From the NCBI RefSeq assembly GCF_027570035.1, contig NZ_JAKMUU010000001.1, positions 186,001-250,000 of the forward strand: a stretch of DNA of 64,000 bases, in the 5' to 3' direction. This document shows positions 10,877 through 20,426 of the stretch, piece by piece; position 1 is the first letter of the stretch; each line of letters begins with the position of its first letter. This DNA comes from Corynebacterium curieae. GTDB taxonomy: Bacteria > Actinomycetota > Actinomycetes > Mycobacteriales > Mycobacteriaceae. A model generated the notes under the pieces. It ran no database searches. It was not told the origin of the DNA and was given only the letters and a program-made list of their open reading frames with translations. The position numbers were made by a program, and so were the translations under genes.

Positions 10877-11773
10877 ATGTGGCACTATTTAGACATGACC
10901 TTTAGATCAGGTGCCGATTTCGGTGGCAAGGAAGCTCGTTCTGGCGGTGGCGGCGGTGGCATCGCCATCGGCGGTGGCGTTGGCTCGATTGTATTGGTGG
11001 GCCTCTTCCTCTTGCTAGGAGGCAATCCCTCGGACTTAGGCTCGATTTTGGGAAGTGACCAAAATCAGTCTGGCGATGCCGCTCAGGGAGGAAGCCCCGA
11101 CTGCCAAACTGCCGAAGACGGAAACACTAAGGACGAGTGCTTAGTGGAGTTTACCGGCCGAAGTGTAGATAATATCTGGACAAAAGTCCTGCCGGAGCAA
11201 GCAGATATCCAATACACGGAACCGGAACGCGTGGTTTTCCACGGTGGTGTCAATACCGGTTGTGGTGCAGCCTCTTCTTCTACCGGCCCCTTTTACTGCC
11301 CGCGCGATGAGTCCGCATATTTTGATACCGGATTCTTTGACTCGCTGCGGAATTTCGGCGCCGATAATGCGCCCTTGGCCCGCATGTATATCGTCGCCCA
11401 CGAATTCGGCCACCACATTCAAAACTTGGAGGGCACCCTTGGGCTATCTGACTACAACGACCCGGGCGCCGATTCCAACGCCGTAAAAATCGAGTTGCAG
11501 GCTGACTGCTACGCGGGCCTGTGGGCTTCCTACGCCGACAAAGGGGACAACCCCTTGCTAGAGCCGATCACCAAAGAACAGGTCTCAGACGCTGTCGCCG
11601 CTGCTCAAGCGGTGGGCGATGACAACATTCAGCGTCGATCCGGCGGCCAGGTTCAACCCGACTCGTGGACGCATGGCTCATCAGAGCAGCGAGAAAAAGC
11701 GTTCCTTGCTGGATATAACTCCGGAAAGATGTCCCAGTGCGACACCTTGGGGCGCGGCGCTTACCGCGGCTAA
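10877..11773 (+). CDS. membrane-anchored neutral zinc metallopeptidase (YpfJ family)
   Basis: The protein is about 298 residues, with a Gly-rich stretch, one hydrophobic anchor (SIVLVGLFLLLGG), and an extracytoplasmic metallopeptidase domain of the putative neutral zinc peptidase family. The zinc site is HEFGHH near residue 174, with the downstream glutamate in IELQADCYAGLW. Substrates are unknown. The start could be the ATG at 10877 (leaderless, see the -10 element) or the ATG at 10895, which matches the common MTFRS family start; neither has a clear ribosome binding site. It is divergent from aspS and occupies the Rv2575 position. Confidence 0.85.
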   Translation: MWHYLDMTFRSGADFGGKEARSGGGGGGIAIGGGVGSIVLVGLFLLLGGNPSDLGSILGSDQNQSGDAAQGGSPDCQTAEDGNTKDECLVEFTGRSVDNIWTKVLPEQADIQYTEPERVVFHGGVNTGCGAASSSTGPFYCPRDESAYFDTGFFDSLRNFGADNAPLARMYIVAHEFGHHIQNLEGTLGLSDYNDPGADSNAVKIELQADCYAGLWASYADKGDNPLLEPITKEQVSDAVAAAQAVGDDNIQRRSGGQVQPDSWTHGSSEQREKAFLAGYNSGKMSQCDTLGRGAYRG

Positions 11774-11993
11774 AGCCCTAAATGCGGCCGCCGCCTACAG
11801 CGGCGGTCATTATGTTCGCCAATAGCCACATTACCTTACGGGTTCCACACCTTAAGTTCACTTTCCGGACACCTAGGAACCTTAGTCTGAGCGTGCATTC
11901 TCTAGATAAGTAATTCCCCTTAAGAATCCCCTCTCACCACGCTGTGACGCGCGGTGATACCTCTTGTGCACGCTTTCCTGAAAGGTTCCTCCT

Positions 11994-13590
11994 GTGTCTA
12001 CCCCTACCGCTCAAATGACGGATATCGAAGCCGTCAATGGCAAGGGCAACGACTGGATTTGGCACGCCATCTTCGGCGGCCTTACCGCCGTTACCCTCAT
12101 CGGCTTTATGATCTGGGGCCACGACTACGTCGATGGCTCTAAGCCCATTCTCCTAGGCGCCGCCATTCTCTTCGCCCTGTTCATGGCCTTTAATATTGGC
12201 GGCAATGACGTTGCCAATTCCTTCGGTACCTCCGTAGGTGCTGGAACGTTGTCTATGAAGCAGGCCTTCGTTGTTGCCGCTATCTTCGAGGTCTCCGGCG
12301 CCATCCTCGCCGGCGGTGAAGTCACCGATACCGTCCGATCCGGAATGGTGGACCTTGACGCCATCGATGGGCTAGACCCCATGGAATTCGTCTACATCAT
12401 GATGGCATCCCTGCTGGGTGCGGCGATTTGGCTACTCGTTGCCACTCGTATGGGCTGGCCTGTCTCCACCACCCACTCCATCGTCGGCGCCGCGCTCACC
12501 GTCGGCTTCATTACCGGCAAGGGCGGCTGGGGCATGGTGCAGTGGGGCGAAATTGGCACCATTGCTATCTCGTGGGGTCCTCTCCCCTGTCTTCGGCGGT
12601 ATCGCCGCTTTCATCCTGTTCAAATGGATTAAGACCTCGATCTTGGTCTACAACGAGGAAGCGGACCAGAAACTGCGCGAAATCAAGACCCGCCGCGCGG
12701 AGTTGCGCCAAGAGCATAAGACTCGCTTTGCTCGCCTCAATGAGATCCAGCAGATCAGCTACACCAACGCTATGGCCCGGGACGCAGCTTTGGTGGCAGA
12801 AGAAGACTTCGATCCGGATCAGCTGGAATCTGAGTACTACCGCGATCTGTATAACCTGAATAAGGACATGGATGACGTCAAGGCCCACCACGCCTTGGAG
12901 AGCTGGGTACCGGTGCTAGCCGCCATTGGTGCCATCATCATTTCCGCCATGGTCATGTTCAAGGGCCTCAAGCACACCGGAATCGACTTCAGCGTTCTGC
13001 AAAACCTATTGGTCATGGGCATGGTTGGCGCAGTGGTATGGATGGCTGTATTCATCTTCGCCCGCTCTCTAAATAAGAAGTCCCTGGCTAAGTCCACCTT
13101 CCTGCTCTTTTCCTGGATGCAGGTATTTACCGCCTCTGCTTTCGCCTTTTCCCACGGTTCCAACGATATTGCGAACGCCATTGGCCCCTTCGCTGCGGTT
13201 ATTGACGTCCTCAAGACCGGCCAAGTAAGCGATGAAGCTGCCGTCCCCGTTGCCGTCATGATTGCCATGGGTGTCGCTCTCATTTCTGGCCTGTGGTTCA
13301 TTGGCCGCTTTGTGATTCAGACTGTGGGCTCCGGCTTGACGCAAATGCACCCTTCCTCTGGCTTCGCTGCTGAGCTTGCCGCGGCCGGTGTGGTGATGGG
13401 TTCCTCCATTTTGGGTCTCCCTGTGTCTTCCACCCACATTCTCATCGGCGCCGTGCTAGGCGTTGGAATTGTCAATAAGGCAGCTAACTGGAACCTGATG
13501 AAGCCTATCGCTTTGGCATGGGTCATCACTCTTCCCGCCGCAGCAGTCATCGCTGCAATTACCGTGTCCGTGTTGCGCGTAGTCTTCTAG
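11994..13590 (+). pseudogene. PiT-family inorganic phosphate transporter, frameshifted
   Basis: Two overlapping frames together encode one PiT-family phosphate permease of about 531 residues. The N-terminal half has the signature FNIGGNDVANSFGTSVG, the C-terminal half its inverted-repeat partner [13 protein letters not shown], plus a long cytoplasmic Lys/Glu-rich loop in between. The frame breaks in ISW: TGGGGTCC at 12573-12580 carries one more G than is needed for WVLSPVFGG. From there frame 1 stops at 12632, while the +1 frame stays open to 13590. The N-terminal fragment alone has 212 residues and should not transport. The upstream ATG/GTG and the downstream terminator are intact, so the lesion is recent or an assembly error. 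Confidence 0.85.
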
Positions 13591-13628
13591 GACGTTCTCT
13601 CGCCGCGTATCCTCGGCGGGCTCACCGC

Positions 13629-13674
13629 ATCCGCTAGCCTCACCGGCAGTTTTGCCGGGGCTAGCGGATTTTCC
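13629..13674 (+). terminator. rho-independent terminator of the phosphate permease
   Basis: The stem TCCGCTAGCC / GGCTAGCGGA (13630-13639 with 13659-13668) contains an inner CCGGCA/TGCCGG pair and is followed by TTTTCC. Confidence 0.85.
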
Positions 13675-13698
13675 TTCGGTAGCCTAAGCAAGCGCTCT

Positions 13699-13711
13699 GC
13701 TTGGCGACGCC
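13699..13711 (+). repeat. dispersed 13-mer GCTTGnCGACGCC, copy 3
   Basis: Copy with n=G, intergenic, nine bases upstream of the -10 element of the HEPN/CBS gene. Confidence 0.6.
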
Positions 13712-13719
13712 CCCTTCTC

Positions 13720-13725
13720 TACACT
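13720..13725 (+). promoter_or_regulatory. -10 element of a leaderless promoter
   Basis: TACACT ends 7 bases before the ATG at 13733, and no ribosome binding site precedes that ATG. Confidence 0.55.
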
Positions 13726-13732
13726 GGCCCAT

Positions 13733-14455
13733 ATGACCGCGCACCGAGCCACTGCATTCTTAGCCGCATTTAATGACATTGAACAGCACTTGCGCTCCAC
13801 CCTTAAAGCGGAAAACTCGGATTCCTTCTGGTGGATCGTAGACAAGGCACGCGACAAGCACATTCTTTCTACAAAGCAAGCCGAAGCGCTCAAAGACTTT
13901 TCTAATCTACGCAATGCGATTTCTCACGGACGCTACTACAAATCAGAGCCCATCGCAGAACCACACGAGGCAGTGGTCAAACAGATCTCCGCTCTCCGAG
14001 AGGTAGTAGTTTCCCCTCCCGATACCCTCCACGTTTTGCACCCGCGAAAAGTGTTTACCTTGACCTCCTCCACCTCCATCATGGAGGCCTTTAGAGTTAT
14101 TAAGGATAAGGATTTTTCCCAGATTCCCATCTACGATGAGGGCACCTTCACCGCTTTGCTGACCACCAACACCATTGCGCGGTGGGTCGCCGCAGATCTC
14201 AGCGATAATCACGTGCTCGATGCTGCAGACATAGCAGACATTGTGAAATACAAAGAACCCAGCGATCGCGCCATCTTCCTTGCCCGAACAGCAAGCGTGC
14301 AGGAGACGATGGATTCTTTATCCGAAACCGATAGCCAAGGACACCGCCCTTGTGCAGCCGTCATCACGGAACACGGCAAAGTGAATGAGACTCCCCTGCG
14401 CTTGGTCACCCCAGCCGATCTACCGGCACTTTTTGATGCCCTAGAATGGGAGTAA
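13733..14455 (+). CDS. HEPN-like domain fused to a CBS-domain pair
   Basis: The 240-residue cytoplasmic protein has two parts. Residues 1-95 are helical with the motif FSNLRNAISHGRYY: R60-x4-H65 matches the RX4-6H signature of HEPN domains, many of which are RNases or nucleotidyl-transferase partners. Residues about 100-240 resemble a CBS pair (TSSTSIMEAFRVIKDKDFSQIPIYDEGTFTALLT, then a weaker second repeat ending RLVTPADLPALF), a module that senses adenine nucleotides. The gene stands alone with its own leaderless promoter and follows the phosphate permease terminator. A nucleotide-gated RNase is an attractive reading, but HEPN folds without nuclease activity are common. Confidence 0.65.
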   Translation: MTAHRATAFLAAFNDIEQHLRSTLKAENSDSFWWIVDKARDKHILSTKQAEALKDFSNLRNAISHGRYYKSEPIAEPHEAVVKQISALREVVVSPPDTLHVLHPRKVFTLTSSTSIMEAFRVIKDKDFSQIPIYDEGTFTALLTTNTIARWVAADLSDNHVLDAADIADIVKYKEPSDRAIFLARTASVQETMDSLSETDSQGHRPCAAVITEHGKVNETPLRLVTPADLPALFDALEWE

Positions 14456-14514
14456 TTCGCCAGACGTAGGCGCTGCGTTTATTTTACTCCTGTGCACCGC
14501 ATAGAAAGGCAACC

Positions 14515-15627
14515 ATGCAATTCGGCATATTCAGTATTGGGGATCTAACTACTGATCCTGTCTCGGGAAAGACCCCCACTGAATCTGAGCGCATCCGAAA
14601 CTTAACGGAGATTGCGCTCAAGGCTGAAGAAGTCGGCTTGGACGTCTTTGCCACCGGCGAGCACCACAACCCGCCTTTCGTGCCGTCCTCGCCTACTACG
14701 CATTTGGCGTATATCGCCGCCCAAACGGAGCGCTTGCAGCTGTCTACTGCAACCACCCTCATCACTACCAATGACCCAGTAAAGATCGCAGAGGACTACG
14801 CCTTCCTGCAGCACCTTGCTGACGGTCGCGTAGATCTCATGCTAGGCCGTGGAAATACCAGCCCAGTCTATCCGTGGTTCGGCAAGGACATCCAGCAGGG
14901 AATCCCTTTGGCCATTGAGAACTATCACCTTCTGCGTAAGCTCTGGCGCGAGCCGGTTGTTAACTGGCAAGGAAAGTTCCGTGCTGGATTGGAAGGGTTT
15001 ACCGCGACTCCGGTCCCATTAGATGGGGTTCCGCCGTTTATCTGGCATGGTTCAATTCGCTCGCCACAGATTGCCGAGCAAGCCGCCTACTACGGCGATG
15101 GATTTTTCCATAACAATATCTTTTGGAATAGGGAGCACACCGCTCAGTTAGTGAATCTTTATCGGCACCGCTTTGCAAGCTACGGCCATGGTCAAGCAGA
15201 CCAAGCAATCGTGGGACTTGGCGGACAAGTCTTTATCGGCGATACCGAGCAGGAAGCGAAAGATTTCTTCCGCCCGTACTTCGACAACGCCCCAGTCTAT
15301 GGCCACGGCCCGAGCCTCGAAGACTTCACGGCGCAGACCCCGCTGACAGTAGGCACCGTAGAACAAGTAATAGAAAAGACTCTTAGCTTCGCTGAATGGG
15401 CGGGCGACTATCAACGACAGCTATTCCTGATTGATCATGCCGGGCTGCCGCAAGAGGTAGTTTTAGAACAGATTGAAATCCTCGGAAAGCAAGTAGTCCC
15501 AGAATTGCGTCGTCGCTTCGAGCAGCGCCGACCGAGCCACATTCCTTCTGATCCTCCGACGCACGTCAGCTTGCTTTCTGAACCGAGCTCACCACACTTT
15601 AAGGTCAGTCCAGGAAAGGAGATTTAA
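14515..15627 (+). CDS. LLM-class flavin-dependent monooxygenase (CE1758-type)
   Basis: This is a 370-residue TIM-barrel luciferase-like oxidoreductase. It starts MQFGIFSIGDLTTDP, has EEVGLDVFATGEHHNPPF and the flavin-site segment RVDLMLGRGNTSPVYPW, and is extended at the C-terminus with a Pro/Ser-rich tail. It belongs to the subgroup consistently paired with an NADPH:FMN reductase, here 7 bases downstream. Its substrate is unknown. A Shine-Dalgarno AGAAAGG sits 6 bases before the ATG. The two proteins should form a two-component monooxygenase in which the partner supplies reduced FMN. Confidence 0.85.
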   Translation: MQFGIFSIGDLTTDPVSGKTPTESERIRNLTEIALKAEEVGLDVFATGEHHNPPFVPSSPTTHLAYIAAQTERLQLSTATTLITTNDPVKIAEDYAFLQHLADGRVDLMLGRGNTSPVYPWFGKDIQQGIPLAIENYHLLRKLWREPVVNWQGKFRAGLEGFTATPVPLDGVPPFIWHGSIRSPQIAEQAAYYGDGFFHNNIFWNREHTAQLVNLYRHRFASYGHGQADQAIVGLGGQVFIGDTEQEAKDFFRPYFDNAPVYGHGPSLEDFTAQTPLTVGTVEQVIEKTLSFAEWAGDYQRQLFLIDHAGLPQEVVLEQIEILGKQVVPELRRRFEQRRPSHIPSDPPTHVSLLSEPSSPHFKVSPGKEI

Positions 15628-15634
15628 GTAGATT

Positions 15635-16294
15635 ATGCGCTCTCTCCTAGTTATCTCAGCTGGCCTTTCCCAACCATCTTCCTCACGCAAGCTGGCAGAC
15701 AGGCTAGCGGAAGCTACCCGTGCCAAGATTTGCGCACGAGGTGAAGGGACTCGGGTAGACGTAATCGAAATTCGCGATCTGGCTGGCGAACTGGCCACAG
15801 CAATGACCGACTGGTCGGCTCAGACACCCCTATTAGCTAAGGCAAAGCACTTAGTTACCCACGCTGATGGATTAATTGCCGTCACCCCTGTATTCCAAGG
15901 CAGTTATTCGGGCCTATTCAAAATGTTCTTTGACACCTTGGAGCCAGCCGCACTAGACGGGCTTCCCACCATCATCGCCGCCACTGCTGGGTCCTCGCGT
16001 CACTCCCTGATTTTGGACTATGCACTTCGGCCGCTATTTAACTATCTACACGCGAGCGTGGTGCCGACAGGGGTATTTCAGGCAGCGGAAGACTTTGGCA
16101 CTCCAGAGGGCGATCGCATTGCGGCTCGTATCGAACGCTCGGCAAATCAGCTGGCGGACCAAATAGTAGCTCCGAGAGATCGGGTCACCGGGATCGCGGA
16201 GGACTTCAGTAATCAGGGCGGCCGCCCTGCCACCGCACTGTCGAAGGATAGCTTCATCCCCTTGGAGAAGTTGCTGAACGGTTACGAGAAATAG
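15635..16294 (+). CDS. NADPH-dependent FMN reductase, LLM partner (CE1759-type)
   Basis: This 219-residue flavodoxin-fold reductase begins LLVISAGLSQPSSSRKLADRLAE, the phosphate-binding loop typical of the NADPH-FMN reductase family, and has VTPVFQGSYSGLFKMFFD (flavin contact) and AATAGSSRHSLI. It starts 7 bases after the monooxygenase stop, and AAGGAG inside the end of that gene serves as its ribosome binding site, so the pair is co-transcribed. It is the expected provider of FMNH2 to the neighbouring LLM enzyme. Confidence 0.87.
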   Translation: MRSLLVISAGLSQPSSSRKLADRLAEATRAKICARGEGTRVDVIEIRDLAGELATAMTDWSAQTPLLAKAKHLVTHADGLIAVTPVFQGSYSGLFKMFFDTLEPAALDGLPTIIAATAGSSRHSLILDYALRPLFNYLHASVVPTGVFQAAEDFGTPEGDRIAARIERSANQLADQIVAPRDRVTGIAEDFSNQGGRPATALSKDSFIPLEKLLNGYEK

Positions 16295-16467
16295 GACAAA
16301 ACTGCGGTCCGTCCATGCATTTGCTGTGATTGATAGCAAGTGTGGCTTTCGCTACGCTGGTCACATAAAATCCCCCTTTTGCTCTCCGGTTCTATCTTGA
16401 TTTCCTTGCTCGATCAGTACAAGAATCTGTTACTCATCCTCCCAGAAAGGTTCGGCATAGCTTAACT

Positions 16468-17877
16468 ATGACAATTAGCGTCACGGACATCTTCTCCATT
16501 GGTATTGGCCCCTCCTCTTCTCACACCGTGGGGCCAATGCGTGCTGCTAAGCACTTCCTCGATTCGCTCGAGACGCATCCGGCCAAGGTGTATACCGAGT
16601 TGCGCGGTTCCCTCTCTGCCACCGGTCGCGGGCACGCATCTGACAGAGCGGTCATCCTCGGGCTCGCCGGATGGGATCCACTAAGCGTGCCGATCGATGC
16701 TGAACCGCACGCCGGTGGTTTTATCCCCAGCGAGGGAACTATTACTGGGCCACGCGGCACAGTGGATTATGAAATCGTCTTTGACAACGAGCCGCTTCCC
16801 CAACATCCGAATGGAATGATCTTTAGCGCGTGGGATGAAGACGGAAATGTTATTGCTGATAAGGAGGAATACTTCTCCGTCGGAGGCGGGTTCATCCTCT
16901 CCCGAGCAGAACTGGACGCGGAAGTCGCCGAAAGTAAAGAGATACCCGCCGGCGTGGCAGCAGCGCAAGTAGATGACTCCGTTCCTTATAAGTTCACCAC
17001 GGGTGAAGAGCTACTCAACCTTTGCGAAGCCCACGATAAGGCGATTTGGGAAATCGTTTTAGCCAACGAGGAAGTCTTGCACCGAGAGGAAGGCGGTGCG
17101 GAATTCGTCGTGCAGCACCTCGATTTGGTTTGGGACATTATGCGTGAGTGCGTTACCGAGGGCATTTCTACCAAAGGCCTTCTACCAGGGGGCCTGCGCG
17201 TGCCACGCCGCGCTCCAAAGATGTATGCCCAATTGTTGCGAGACCAGGATGACACCAGCTGTGGATTCTCCGCTATGGAATGGGTAAACCTGTATGCACT
17301 AGCCGTCAATGAACAAAACGCCGCTGGTGGTCGCGTAATTACCGCGCCTACTAACGGTGCTTGCGGCATCATTCCCGCGGTTTTGCATTATGCTCGTGAT
17401 TTCCGTGCCGACTTTACCCGCTCGACGGCGCGCCGCTATCTATTGACCGCTGGTGCCATCGGCATGATCATTAAGGAAAACGCGTCTATTTCTGGAGCTG
17501 AGGTTGGTTGTCAAGGTGAGGTCGGTTCTGCCTCTGCTATGGCTGCCGCTGGTATGGCAGAGCTACTCGGCGCCGCGCCTGCCCAGGTAGAAAACGCCGC
17601 AGAGATCGCATTGGAGCACAACCTTGGCCTGACCTGTGATCCGGTTGGAGGATTAGTGCAGATTCCATGCATCGAGCGCAATGCTATCGGTGCGGTGAAG
17701 TCCATTAATGCGGCACGCATGGCCAAAATGGGTGAAGGTACTCATCACGTCACCTTGGACAATGCGGTTCAGACCATGGCAGAAACTGGTCGCGATATGC
17801 TGTCCAAATACAAAGAGACCTCGCTAGGCGGGTTAGCTAAGACCATGGGCTTTAGCGTTTCCCAGGTGGAGTGCTAA
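16468..17877 (+). CDS. sdaA: L-serine ammonia-lyase (iron-sulfur)
   Basis: SdaA converts L-serine to pyruvate and ammonia. The 469-residue single-chain form starts with the canonical SVTDIFSIGIGPSSSHTVGPMRAA and carries the catalytic alpha part with TNGACGIIPAVLHYA and GCQGEVGSASAMAAAG, whose cysteines help bind the 4Fe-4S cluster, then CDPVGGLVQIPC. The length matches the fused alpha-beta type. A TetR-type regulator follows 9 bases later, suggesting local control. There is no serine transporter next to it. Confidence 0.95.
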   Translation: MTISVTDIFSIGIGPSSSHTVGPMRAAKHFLDSLETHPAKVYTELRGSLSATGRGHASDRAVILGLAGWDPLSVPIDAEPHAGGFIPSEGTITGPRGTVDYEIVFDNEPLPQHPNGMIFSAWDEDGNVIADKEEYFSVGGGFILSRAELDAEVAESKEIPAGVAAAQVDDSVPYKFTTGEELLNLCEAHDKAIWEIVLANEEVLHREEGGAEFVVQHLDLVWDIMRECVTEGISTKGLLPGGLRVPRRAPKMYAQLLRDQDDTSCGFSAMEWVNLYALAVNEQNAAGGRVITAPTNGACGIIPAVLHYARDFRADFTRSTARRYLLTAGAIGMIIKENASISGAEVGCQGEVGSASAMAAAGMAELLGAAPAQVENAAEIALEHNLGLTCDPVGGLVQIPCIERNAIGAVKSINAARMAKMGEGTHHVTLDNAVQTMAETGRDMLSKYKETSLGGLAKTMGFSVSQVEC

Positions 17878-17886
17878 AGGTTTCGC

Positions 17887-18462
17887 ATGCGAGCAGATGC
17901 CCTCCACCGCCGCACGGCGATCATTGCTGCGGCGTGTCAGCTCTTTCGTGCTCACGGCGATGATGTTGCCCTAGATAAGGTTGCTGATCAGGCCGGGGTA
18001 AGCGTAGCCACCGTTTATCGGAACTTCCCTAACCGCGCGAGCCTTATCCGTGCCTGCGCAGGATATATGGGCAATGCTTTCGCACAATTTCAACAGCGCC
18101 TCATCGCAGATTTTGAGCATTCTCCTGCCTCAGGCGAAGATTACATAAGAGCCTACGCCACCCATATTCTTACCATAGGCTTAAATACGCTCATTCCTGC
18201 CTTCGCGCCAGAGGATCTGGATTCTCTCAGCCCCGAACTTACCGCCCAGCGAGATCTCTTGGAGCGCAACGGCCGGCGCTTTATTGAGTTAGGGCAGCAA
18301 CAAGGTGAAATCGGACCTGGTGTCACCCACCTTGAATTCATCGTGGGCCTTTTGAGTTTGGCACGCCCGCGTGAAGTAGATATTGAGTCCTACCAGCCAG
18401 ATATTCAAGAAAAGATCATTGATCTCTACCTTGCGGGCATAAAAAGAGGGCACCGCGCCTAA
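17887..18462 (+). CDS. TetR-family transcriptional regulator
   Basis: The 191-residue protein has an N-terminal TetR helix-turn-helix (VALDKVADQAGVSVATVYRNFPNRASLI, about residues 24-52) and a helical C-terminal ligand domain. It is 9 bases downstream of sdaA and probably co-transcribed with it. The target is not known; autoregulation of sdaA is an inference from position only. Its last codons are embedded in the hairpin that terminates hisS on the other strand. Confidence 0.85.
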   Translation: MRADALHRRTAIIAAACQLFRAHGDDVALDKVADQAGVSVATVYRNFPNRASLIRACAGYMGNAFAQFQQRLIADFEHSPASGEDYIRAYATHILTIGLNTLIPAFAPEDLDSLSPELTAQRDLLERNGRRFIELGQQQGEIGPGVTHLEFIVGLLSLARPREVDIESYQPDIQEKIIDLYLAGIKRGHRA

Positions 18463-18474
18463 GCGCGATGCCCT
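18441..18474 (-). terminator. hisS terminator overlapping the tetR 3' end
   Basis: The hairpin AGGGCACCGCGC-CTAA-GCGCGATGCCCT (18447-18474), with a T-rich run on the minus strand after it, ends hisS. It overlaps the final codons of the convergent TetR gene. Confidence 0.8.
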
Positions 18475-18489
18475 GAAACTGGAGGAAGC

Positions 18490-19779
18490 CTACGCCTCGC
18501 CGTGCATTTCTCGGGCAAGGACGGATACCAGATCCTTCAGGTTGACATCATGCTGCTCGTGCGCCGCCAGGTCTTTCAGCGCGACGGTGCCGTTTTCTAG
18601 CTCCTGATCTCCCAAGACCAGCGCGAATCGTGCACCTGCCCGGTCAGCGCCCTTCATCGCACCCTTAAGTCCGCGATCTCCGAAGGACATATCCGCCGAG
18701 ATGCCGGCCTTACGGATGTCATTGATAAGAGAAGTCATCGTGCGCTTTGCAGCGGCACCAAGTGCTACGCCAAAGACATCTACGCGAGAATCAACGCCAT
18801 CTAAGGTAATGCCTTCTGCTTCCAGCGCCAGCAAGGCACGGTCGACGCCCAAGCCGTAGCCGATACCGGATAGATCCTGGCCTCCAAGCTGGGCCATAAG
18901 ACCGTCGTAGCGGCCACCGCCGCCGATGCCGGACTGCGCACCAAGTCCATCGTGAACGAATTCGAAGCAGGTCTTGGTGTAATAGTCCAAGCCGCGGACC
19001 ATACGCGGGTTGATCTCGTAGGCTACGCCCATGTCATCCAGCATGCCGGTGACGGTTTCGAAGTGCTCGCGGCATTCGTCATTGAGGTGATCGAGCATCA
19101 ATGGGGCGTCGGCAAGCTGTTCCTGCACCTCGGGGCGCTTATCATCCAGTACGCGCAACGGGTTAATCTCCGCCCGGTGACGGGTCTCCTCATCCAGGTC
19201 AAGTTTAAAGAGGAATTCCTGCAGCTTTTCCCGGTAGGCAGGACGGCAGTTGCGATCGCCCAAGCTGGTGAGCTCCAGACGGAAACCAGTAAGTCCCAGT
19301 GCACGGAAGGAACGATCTGCCAAGGCGATTACTTCAGCATCCAGCGCGGGATCATCCACGCCAATAGCTTCCACGCCTACTTGCTGCAGCTGGCGGTAGC
19401 GACCGGCCTGTGGGCGCTCGTAGCGGAAAAACGGGCCAAAATAGTTGAGCTTGACGGGTAGCTGGCCACGGTCCAAGTTGTGTTCGATGACAGAGCGCAT
19501 CACGCCGGCGGTTCCCTCTGGACGCAAGGTAACTGAGCGATCTCCGCGGTCTGCAAAAGTGTACATCTCTTTCGAGACCACGTCGGTGGACTCGCCTACT
19601 CCCCGGGCAAACAGCGCGGTGTCTTCAAAAATCGGCAGCTCAATGTGCTGGAAACCGGACAGATGCGCCTGTTCCACCATGGTCTGGCGCACCTTATAGA
19701 ACGCGGCTGACTGCGGTGGAAAGTAGTCCGGGACGCCTTTGGGAGCGGACAGGGCTTGGAACTGCTTCTTATTACTCAC
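18490..19779 (-). CDS. hisS: histidine-tRNA ligase
   Basis: This 429-residue class IIa synthetase has motif 2 [20 protein letters not shown], the histidine-specific loops [14 protein letters not shown] and GGGRYDGLM, motif 3 [16 protein letters not shown], and a C-terminal anticodon-binding domain. The GTG start at 19779 lies 5 bases after the MBL hydrolase stop. The GGGAGG that serves it lies within the last codons of that gene, which couples the two. Confidence 0.96.
   Translation of the reverse strand: MSNKKQFQALSAPKGVPDYFPPQSAAFYKVRQTMVEQAHLSGFQHIELPIFEDTALFARGVGESTDVVSKEMYTFADRGDRSVTLRPEGTAGVMRSVIEHNLDRGQLPVKLNYFGPFFRYERPQAGRYRQLQQVGVEAIGVDDPALDAEVIALADRSFRALGLTGFRLELTSLGDRNCRPAYREKLQEFLFKLDLDEETRHRAEINPLRVLDDKRPEVQEQLADAPLMLDHLNDECREHFETVTGMLDDMGVAYEINPRMVRGLDYYTKTCFEFVHDGLGAQSGIGGGGRYDGLMAQLGGQDLSGIGYGLGVDRALLALEAEGITLDGVDSRVDVFGVALGAAAKRTMTSLINDIRKAGISADMSFGDRGLKGAMKGADRAGARFALVLGDQELENGTVALKDLAAHEQHDVNLKDLVSVLAREMHGEA
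19105..19117 (-). repeat. dispersed 13-mer GCTTGnCGACGCC, copy 4
   Basis: Copy with n=C in reverse orientation, inside hisS. Confidence 0.5.
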
Positions 19780-19784
19780 GGGTA

Positions 19785-20426
19785 TTACAGTACCTCCCTC
19801 AAAGTAGCGAAGAAGGGATTGGTCGCCCTCTCCTTGCGCATCGTGGTGGTCGGGCCGTGGCCAGGTAGGAGGGTTAGATTATCTGCCAAACTCCACACTG
19901 GACCAGCAAGGGACTTTTGCATGGCTTGGGCGTCTGAGTGCGGCAGATCCGTGCGCCCAATAGCGCCGGCGAATAGGACATCGCCGGTTAAGGCAAATTC
20001 TTCGGAGACAATCATGGTGCACCCCGGGGAATGCCCAGGGGCATGCTTAAGCGAAAAGGTATGGCCGAGCAATTCTAGGGATTCCCCGTCATGCAGCTCG
20101 CGCACATCGGCGATGGGGGTCATATGGGCGGCATCGAAAAGCTCTTGCGCCTGCGGCGAAACGCCTTCCCCACTTTCCAACATGAATTGATCAGCTGGGT
20201 GGATATACACAGGTGTGTCGAGCCTTTCTGCAAGGGTTCCCGCATCCCGTGTGTGGTCAATATGGCCATGGGTGAGCACGATTGCCTCATAGTCCAAATC
20301 ATGCTCAAGGACCTGTTCCATCGCATCCATACCCGGATCCACAACGAAGGCGCGGCGTCCTTCCGCAATCACGTAGGTATTGGTCTGAAACGGCCCAGCA
20401 GTAAAACCGAAGATTTCCATACCCAC
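19785..20426 (-). CDS. MBL-fold metallo-hydrolase (glyoxalase II-like)
   Basis: The 213-residue protein has a metallo-beta-lactamase fold with [10 protein letters not shown] as the HxHxDH zinc motif (about residue 54), a further histidine in [12 protein letters not shown], and a final GHGPTT. The closest general group is the hydroxyacylglutathione hydrolase-like MBL proteins. Corynebacteria use mycothiol, so a different thioester is likely, but the substrate cannot be read from the sequence. It precedes hisS in one transcript, as in M. tuberculosis (Rv2581c). Confidence 0.88.
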   Translation of the reverse strand: MGMEIFGFTAGPFQTNTYVIAEGRRAFVVDPGMDAMEQVLEHDLDYEAIVLTHGHIDHTRDAGTLAERLDTPVYIHPADQFMLESGEGVSPQAQELFDAAHMTPIADVRELHDGESLELLGHTFSLKHAPGHSPGCTMIVSEEFALTGDVLFAGAIGRTDLPHSDAQAMQKSLAGPVWSLADNLTLLPGHGPTTTMRKERATNPFFATLREVL

